A stretch of DNA of 64,000 nucleotides from Agarophyton chilense (taxonomy: Eukaryota > Rhodophyta > Florideophyceae > Gracilariales > Gracilariaceae), in NCBI GenBank assembly GCA_030374765.1, contig JARGXX010000034.1, positions 1-64,000 on the forward strand, given 5' to 3'. The translations under genes and the position numbers were made by a program. Below are positions 57,035 through 64,000 of the stretch, piece by piece. Position 1 is the stretch's first letter, and each line of letters opens with the position of its first letter. Below the pieces are notes generated by a model that saw nothing but the letters and a program-made list of their open reading frames with translations, was not told the DNA's origin and made no database searches.

Positions 57035-59074
57035 TTAGTTTTCCGGTTGCACCGGCTTATTCGCCTCAAAGGCGCCTCTTTCTACTGGGATTCCGGGTTG
57101 TCTCAATTCAGCATTCTGAGCAACCGGCATGTCCGTCCGGCGCATTGGGGTCTGAAAAAACCAACTTTTGGCTTTCCAATACTTGCCCGCCGGTACGCGG
57201 CTCCTTTCTTCTTCTGAGAGTGCTTCATAATTCTTCATGATACGACTCAGATCCTTTGCAGGAAGCGTGCGTTCTGCACTCAAATGGTGTTTTCCACAAC
57301 ATGAATAACATATCAAACCGTCACGACGGTTGGTCAACATAGGTTGTGAACGGTATGCCGTGCGAGTATCCACCCATCTGGGTTTCTCGTTCTTAAAACC
57401 TCCTTGTGGTGGCACCGTGTAGGGACGGTACATAGGGCGACGGCCCTCCATAGCCGTTAGGGCTTCCTCGTCTTGAGACTCCGCGTGTGGGAGATCCACT
57501 GTAGGTACAGAAGAGTCCGTATATTCCATTAAATGGAACGCCTCCTCATGCGATTCACTCCCTTTGGGTGCCAACGACGAATCTCGTGAGTCAACTGGAG
57601 ATTCCAGATGTAGCAGTTTGCTGCGCTGATTAACTCTGGCGGAGATCTTCTCCTTACCCATTGAGGTTCCGAAAGCCACTGAACGACGGGGGCTACCACG
57701 CGCCCCGGCCGCGTCTCCTTCAGCTTTCGCAAACTGAACTAACTCCAAAAAGGAGACTCTTCCATGCTTCTGTCGATATCGAGCTACCAACGACTTGATG
57801 CTCGGGTCCAGCCCGTCGATGTAAAAGGTAATCTTGTCCTCCGTCGAGTGGACGTTTCCACAGCGGACTGAAGCTTTGTTGAGCCTTGAGCTGTACTCAG
57901 CTTCGCCCTCCTCAGGCTTTTGGGTCACATCCCTTAGGTCCAGGATCGCTTGACTTATCGCGTTTGAAGTTGCGTAACTGCCCAGCAAATACTGCACCGC
58001 CTCTGGCCATGAGGTAACGCCGCCTTCATCGGCTGTCTATGATCCGCATACGGAACGATACTGCTCTAAAGCAAAACCCTTCAGGAAGTTTGGGAAAGAC
58101 ACAAATTCCTGTGGTTCACTCATCTCTAGAGTGTCTGCTTTGGCAACGAATCGAGTGAGAAACTCGATAACGAGAATGGGGGTCTTCCCATCAAATGTTA
58201 AATAATTAAGGCCGATCTTAAATCGTTTGATGTGATATTTCACCTTCGCGGTTTCGCGTCCTGAGCGCTTCTTGCTCTTCACCTTCAGACGGTAGTACCT
58301 GTAATTCAGGACCTTCCGATAAAGCGGATTCGTGCACGGGAGCACCATCAATCCTCTGTAAGGTGAGGCTTTTCTTCTCATTAACCACGAAGACGTGTTC
58401 TTCTTCCGGGATCGGGACCTTCGATGACCATCATCACTGTCGTCGTCATCTGACCTATCTGAATCATCAGAATCATCAGTACTGTAACCGAAACCCTCCG
58501 TACTTGACGATTCATTACTCGAATCACGTGCGGACTTCCGCTTGTTACGTCGTGACTTCGACTTCTTCGAACGAACTTCATTCAAAGGAGCTACTTCTCC
58601 TTCCAGCACGACTGGTTTAGCAGCAATCTGCGCATGAACTGCCGCCTCCAGGCGTTCTAAACGAGGGTGAACTCGAGTGAGGACTTCCTCTACATCCACG
58701 GTTAAGCCGGGTAGTGCATCGGGCGTATTCCCGTACCTCTCCAGAAGATGGTTCAAATCCTCACGTAGTGTTTTCACTGATGCAGAGACCTGCTTCCCAT
58801 CGTCTTGACGAACGAGTGCTTGATGCGCACTGCGTAATTGTTCGACATCAGCGATAAGAACAGCGATCTGCGATTCCAACGCAACCATGCGTACACGCGA
58901 AGCGCTTGACTCAGACTTGAGACGACGCACTTCCCTGCGCAAATCATCCTCTTCTTGAGTTCCGACGACATCAGGGTCAACTACGGCTTCTGTGGTGGCC
59001 GTGACAGCCGCTGCCACAGGGGCCGGTACATCCGAGAGATCTAGTCCATCATTCACCGAACGTGGGCGCGACAT
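57035..59074 (-). pseudogene. Element D gag
   Basis: 58037-59074 encodes an N-terminal coiled-coil-like segment, a basic and Ser/Asp-rich stretch and a capsid part (TPILVIEFLTRFVAKAD). A TAG after YRSVCGS breaks it, and the same frame continues to 57035 with WPEAVQYLLGSYATS, FYIDGLDPSIKSLVARY and a degenerate knuckle CYSCCGKHHLSAE. The stop sits where element A also has one, while element C reads through that position. Confidence 0.85.
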
Positions 59075-59383
59075 CGCTTGACGATACAGCCGCTCCTGGG
59101 CTTCAACAGATGAAGCGAGCCTCGGTTTCGGGGGTGGTCCCGCAGGATAGGGGCGACCAATACTCGACTGGCTTCAGGTCTTCGGCATCCTAGACCACAA
59201 CTGAGTCCAGGCGCGAACCAAATGGTGTCTTCGAATTCTCGACCACGTGTTCAACCACGATTAATTCCGCAATTGCCCGAGGTGGTTCGATAAACAATAA
59301 CTGTAGTGATTCTACTTCTTCCAAGAATCGATATCGATTCGACGTTCCAGGAACGAATTGTTCAGTGCAGCTGATCACAGTGG

Positions 59384-59401
59384 TTCTAAGTCGGGAGACC
59401 A
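59384..59401 (-). promoter_or_regulatory. Element D primer-binding site
   Basis: Minus strand TGGTCTCCCGACTTAGAA, 2 nt from the 5' LTR, identical to the sites of A and C. Confidence 0.75.
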
Positions 59402-59403
59402 CT

Positions 59404-60067
59404 TGTAGTATCCGCTCTAACGGAGAGAGCAGACACCTGCGACAGCGTTCGGACAGCCGATGGGTCGCTTGCGGCGAAGTAAAGGGGGTGGTAGAGCTAC
59501 AACACCAGCGAGCTGGAAGTGGGGTGTAAGGCCACTACTCGCCAGCGAGGGTGAACAGTGCAACTGTAAAACGTTGAGGGAACGTAGGTACGAGACGGCT
59601 CATGAAGTGTTTGGGGGATGACTATCTATTATAGCTCGTCCGGATCTCCGGTTAAGGAATCCTAAGCGAGGAACAGAATATTCATGATGCCCATGTTGTC
59701 TCCTTTACTTGGAGTCGGCGCTCACCTCTGGTACACTATATACTGTGTGCCAGGGTGAGTGCCCAAATAAAACGTAAATGATACCCAGTGGTCAGCCACT
59801 TAGCCAAACCACTGTATGGGTATTGTCCCTAATGGACTTACATCTACAAAGGGTAGTAAAACCAGGCACGTGGATCGCCACTACATGCACCGTTGCAAGC
59901 CACTCCACTCGTGATACCACGTGTTCCAACAATGTACCCTGCCTCCTGGCATCCTACGCGGTGTGTCGCTTCTTATCCTAGCACTGACCAGGCCACTCAG
60001 TAATGAGTTCCAAACGCGACTTTGCGACAAAGAAACCATCGGAACGCCGAAATAGTAGAATACTACA
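59404..60067 (-). repeat. Element D 5' LTR
   Basis: 664 bp aligned with 49402-50068. The part near 59960-60060 is notably diverged from the other D-family LTRs. Confidence 0.9.
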
Positions 60068-60720
60068 GTGGGGTCGATGATCGAGAAGTGGTGCCGTATG
60101 ATGAAAGCATTCTTTGGGCAGCATAGGATACAAACTCCCAGGCGTTATGAGATTTGAATATGAGAGTCGCAGATTCGAACTTATTTTTCATTAATGCCAT
60201 CAAGGCGATGATTTGGCGTAGCAATTGTGTAATGCTCGATATGCAAAGGGCGATGAGGAATCTTGATCGTGTTTCCTGAAAGACGGCAAAGTATTTGTTT
60301 TCATAGTGCGATTCGGAGGGCATTGGGCCGTTTAAATCGTAAAATTGCGACTTTCCAATTGATAGTCGTGGGGCGCCCGCTTTTGCAGACGTGACCCGCT
60401 TTTTCCGTAAGCACCGTCAAAGCAAGATAGAGGGGGGTGGGTTGTTTTTCAGTATAGGAAAGAGCCGGAGAAGCTTGTGCTTTGCAATTGTTAGTAAGGT
60501 ACACAGGGATAAGTGGTTGTACTTGAAGTACAATTCGTGGAATGCTATTAGAATCGAGTCTTTAGGGTTTGCCCCCTTCGTGGTGCTAGGGTTGATTGTC
60601 TTTTTTTGTCACTCGGGGCATTACTTGCTAGGAGTGTTTTCGTTGGCTTGTGGTGGGTTTCCTCCAAATTAATGCAGTGTTTAGAAGAGCATTTGTGGGT
60701 TGACGGGACTGCAGGACTGA
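60068..60720. other. AT-rich spacer, nothing recognised
   Basis: One plus-strand frame (60391-60672) has a hydrophobic middle but no homology I can name. It does not continue element C's pol. Confidence 0.35.
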
Positions 60721-61924
60721 ATGGAGTGCAACCCTGAAGACACTTTAAACATTCGGAACCAGATGTGGTCTGTTCTCCAGTTTTTGACAGCGAGGACTCG
60801 TCTACAGAACATTCAGAAAAGAGAAGCCCACACGAGGATGATGATACAGGATCTGAAAATCATTCAATCGATGTGGAAGGAAGCAATGAAGATGATGCAA
60901 TTGAAGATGCAGTGAGCACACTAACTAACTATCCAGAGCATCCGTCAATAAATGACTGGACCAAGTACGATGATGAGAGCGAGAATGTTGCAGAATCTTT
61001 CGAACCTGAGAGGACGTCTTCGCATCGCTACAATCTGCGATTAAGAGCTACCCCTGCATTGCCAAAGACTACTAGCACCTCATATGAGACTTCAATCAAG
61101 GAGGCACATGCCTCTCCAGAACGGTCCTTCTGAAAAGCGGTGATCACGGAGAAGTTCCAACCCATCTAACATACCAAGACATACACTGTCACTACAGACG
61201 CTCCTTCTAATTTTGCCGTATCCACTGAAATAATTCTACGTCTGAAGAGAGACGAACATCGTAATCCACAACGCTTTAAAGACAGGCTGGTCGCACGTGG
61301 CAATCCACGGAAACTGGGCACTGTGGAAACCAAAGATTGCTCTTCACCAGTAGCGGGATTTGAAGTATTCCGAATTCTTTTGTTTGTCTGTATGTCAAAA
61401 GGATGGATTCGCCAGCATTTTTATGTTAAGAGGCCCTTTCAGAATCCTCCAGTACCAAAACATTTTTATATACATGTCCGGTTCCCAGGTATTGAAGATG
61501 TCGCTGAGGCTGATATTGACATTTCAAAGCTAAACGAATATCTCTGTGGTCTTTGGATGGATCCCAAACTGTGGTACCACACTTTGTCGTTATTCTTGAA
61601 GAGAATTGGTCTGAGACCGATTGGAAGTCGTGATTATGTGTACACTAAGCACTTTCGAGAAAAAACTGTTGGTTTGCTTGCCTACGTCGACGAAATCGTC
61701 ATATTTGAGGACACTATATCAGTATTGGAGGTATAATCTCAGAAAATGAAATATTACGAAGTCAAAGACAAAGAAGGAAGTAGCATGTCCGTTGGAGTGC
61801 AAATCTACGAATCCAACACTGATATTATGCTGGGACAAAAGTCTTTAATGATGCAGATATTAGAGGGGACCCACATGGAGAACTGCAAGACTGTATATAG
61901 CCCACTTCCGCTGACGCATGAACC
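60721..61924 (+). pseudogene. Copia reverse transcriptase relic
   Basis: An acidic linker (60765-61133) is followed by HRYNLR, then RT blocks RFKDRLVARGNPRK, SSPVAGFEVFRILL and LLAYVDEIVIF, where the catalytic YVDD has become YVDE. Several stops (near 61131, 61168 and 61735). It is distinct in sequence from copia B. It is cut by the solo LTR at 61925. Confidence 0.7.
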
Positions 61925-62532
61925 TGTCGTATAGTGGCAGAAGGTTTGACCCTTGAGATTGTCAATATTCTACAATGACCTTGTAGGTGATGGATGCGAG
62001 GAATCATCGGTCATGCAGCTCCGGGCGAGCTACCATCTAGGTGTTGTCAGCCACGTGTAGTGTTGACAAGTACCTTATGGTTGAGTAATTGTTAGTGATA
62101 GTAATTCTAATTCTGTGTATTTTAGTACAGTAGTTGAGTGGCCAGGTCTCTGACACTATGTCAGAGACCGTGCCTTGCTGGCACCTCCCGGGTGATCTAG
62201 AGAGGGCAGTCCACTGCATATAGGGAACTGCACCTCCCCCACCCTAATCTGATAAAGACAGGCATCACTTGAGTCACGATTATACCTTTTGGTTCATCTT
62301 TTCTCAAATACCACACAGGCTTTCCCGCGCGTCGACGCCTACCACCGTTCACCTACACTGTATAGGCTAGTTGCACCGCCGTTTCCCCCTGCGGGTTTTT
62401 ACGGTGCCCTGTTACCATCGAGGTTTACTACGTCTACCTTCTAAGGTTGAGCGTCAACACGCTTCCTACGGTTGAGCGTCACTACGCTCCCGAGACAAGA
62501 CAGTAACATACCCCAAAGGTGATGGTACTACA
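61925..62532 (+). mobile_element. Solo LTR of the C family
   Basis: 608 bp matching 45344-45961, from TGTCGTATAG to GGTACTACA. The flanks GAACC (61920-61924) and GAACT (62533-62537) match at 4 of 5, consistent with an old target duplication inside the copia relic. Confidence 0.85.
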
Positions 62533-62896
62533 GAACTGTATGAAGCGATGCAAATTCCATCTGATGTTTGGAAACTTCAAATGGAGGGTGTTCATATTAA
62601 TATGACGACCGGTCATATTTGAATTGCTCTCTAATTCTTGTCTTCGGGTTTCTTAATGATGCAACTTTCTGGTTGTCTTACTATCTTACTTGGCACCTGT
62701 TTATGTCTCCTGGGGTGCTGTAGTTTGCATGTCTTCGCTTCATATGCATTGTTGTTTGCTACTTAATGACTATCTGAGTCTTGCTTGTAAAACCACGGGA
62801 GAACGCTATCCTGTGCTTGGGTGTACTTTTTTTCTACGCCTTGTTTGTGTTATCGAATTTTATCGATTTCAGGTTACAGCCCAACTATTCTTAATT
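62533..62896. other. Leader of the next copia element
   Basis: About 360 bp, T-rich. The first part may continue the copia relic; the second may be LTR and leader of the following gag. I cannot place an LTR boundary. Confidence 0.35.
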
Positions 62897-64000
62897 ATGG
62901 GCCCAGCGCCCCAGTCAAACCTTTCGTCAAGGCCTAACTTCTCTTCGGGTGCAAGATCACCTTCTTGGACCGACGGCAACGGTGACCAAGAATTATTTCG
63001 TGATGCTGTTCGTTCGTGGCAAATGTTCCACAATGCGCTAACCGACTCCAACAGCAATAAAATTCCTACTACTTTTCAAGCCATTTGTCTAAAGTCTCAA
63101 CTGTTCGGACGTGCCAAAGACCTTTGTTCTGGAATTATGGACCAGCAGTTGACTGCCGATGGAGCTGTACAATTGTTAGTTGGAAATGTATATCAAAGAG
63201 ATTCCTTGACTGTTGTTAGTGACGCATATCGTGCTTTCAACGCTGTCTGGAATACCCGTTGTGGGAACACTGAAAGTATGAAGAACTTTGAGTCTAGGCT
63301 CTCTGCACAGATTGCAAAATTCAATTCCATTTCCACAACGTCGAAGCTTCTGGAATGTATCACAGCTCTCATGCTGCTATCTAATTCTTCGATTGATGAC
63401 TCACAGCGAGTATCACTACTAGCAGCAGCTGCATCAGCTGCTGAGAACTTAAATTCACAGTCATCTAATGATGAATTTCTGAGTGCAATAACATACCAGT
63501 CTGTCTCGTCTGTCATCAAGCAGTGTGACAAGTCTGCACTTGCAATAAGTTCTATGGATTCCCTCATTGCTAGTTCTGCTGGAACTACGAGTCATGGGAA
63601 CGTGCGCTACAATGGAAACAATATCACAATGAACTTTCCTTGTGACAAGTATGGAAAGTATGGTCATTGGAAAAGGAACCATAAACCTGACGGATCCTTA
63701 CCATTACACATGAAGTCGTTTGACGCACCTCAGAACGGAAACTCACAAAATTCTAGTGACGTATATTCATCTACCTCGGACTATGCATCTACCGGTTACG
63801 ATAAGGGTAAGAAGAAATGTGTTTCTTTGAACATGGCTACAATTTCCGGATCTTCAGCATCATTGCCTGCATTAGGTCAACCTGGCCGGTTAGTTGATGA
63901 CGGAGCACCTTACTAGGCAATTGGACAGGTCGAAATGAACCTTCTCACCGGAAATGCTGGATTACAGACTAATAGGAAGCTGGAGAAAAAACCTAAGGCC
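62897..64000 (+). pseudogene. Copia gag and start of protease, running off the edge
   Basis: From the ATG at 62897 (MGPAPQSN...) the frame encodes a copia-type gag: SWTDGNGDQELF, AICLKSQLFGRAKDL, WNTRCGNTESMKNFESRL. A broken zinc knuckle (CDKYGKYGHWKRNH, second Cys replaced by Tyr) follows, then protease LVDDGAPY, where TAG at 63914-63916 replaces the next codon; reading on gives AIGQVEMNL, as in DSGAPYSAIG-type proteases. So two inactivating changes are visible. Confidence 0.75.

Larger units (their letters stand above)
49402..60067 (-). mobile_element. Ty3/gypsy chromovirus D, full length (10,666 bp)
   Basis: Two direct LTRs (49402-50068 and 59404-60067), PBS, polypurine tract, gag, protease, RT, RNase H, integrase and chromodomain on the minus strand, plus an antisense ORF region on the plus strand. 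No target duplication: flanks are GACAG and GTGGG. Its two LTRs differ much more from each other than the left one does from the solo LTR at 46365. Confidence 0.9.

Noticed and set aside
1-64000. CRISPR arrays, rRNA or intact tRNA genes
   Set aside because: No short regularly spaced repeat-spacer array and no recognisable rRNA or tRNA sequence seen on either strand.

Overview
The window is eukaryotic nuclear DNA. It holds spliceosomal introns with GTGAGT-type donors and TGTTAAC-like branch points, TATA boxes about 30 nt before likely transcription starts, AATAAA signals, LTR retrotransposons and telomere-like CCCCTAAA(A) tracts. I cannot fix the species. A multicellular alga (perhaps a red alga) is my best guess, from intron-poor large genes, a secreted Pro/Gly-rich protein and abundant Ty1/copia plus chromodomain Ty3/gypsy elements, but this is low confidence.

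Region 1 (1-18 kb) looks subtelomeric. An array of ~775-bp tandem repeats, each with a perfect 35-bp-arm hairpin (393-4430), is followed by two long intronless plus-strand genes. The first (4871-8068) fuses a DPPY-type DNA amino-methyltransferase to a SET domain. The second (9037-14580) fuses two C2H2 fingers, a tyrosine-recombinase-like core, a RecQ helicase and C-terminal zinc knuckles. Telomere-like repeats, a ~940-bp tandem duplication carrying ACCAAGCGC motifs, and a broken C-terminal piece of a second helicase-type protein (17.4-18.05 kb) follow. The helicase resembles fungal telomere-linked RecQ helicases (TLH).

Region 2 (18-36 kb) is a decayed Ty1/copia element split by an 11.4-kb Ty3/gypsy chromovirus (element A, 20601-31975, 853-bp LTRs, TSD AAACG). 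A carries an extra 591-codon ORF on the antisense strand next to its 3' LTR. Copia RNase H debris follows.

Region 3 (36-45 kb) is AT-richer and holds the two host-type genes: a five-exon ionotropic-glutamate-receptor-like channel (36848-38631, minus) and a secreted Pro/Gly-rich wall or matrix-like protein (40799-41731, minus). A ~650-bp inverted-repeat element lies at 44.1-44.8 kb.

Region 4 (45-64 kb) is nested retrotransposons. A truncated Ty3/gypsy (C) carries an inverted solo LTR inside gag. A full-length minus-strand chromovirus (D, 49402-60067) has a decayed homologue of A's antisense ORF, again antisense to pol. Copia fragments with a solo C-type LTR, and a copia gag, run off the right edge. 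A, C and D share an identical 18-nt primer-binding site although their LTRs differ.
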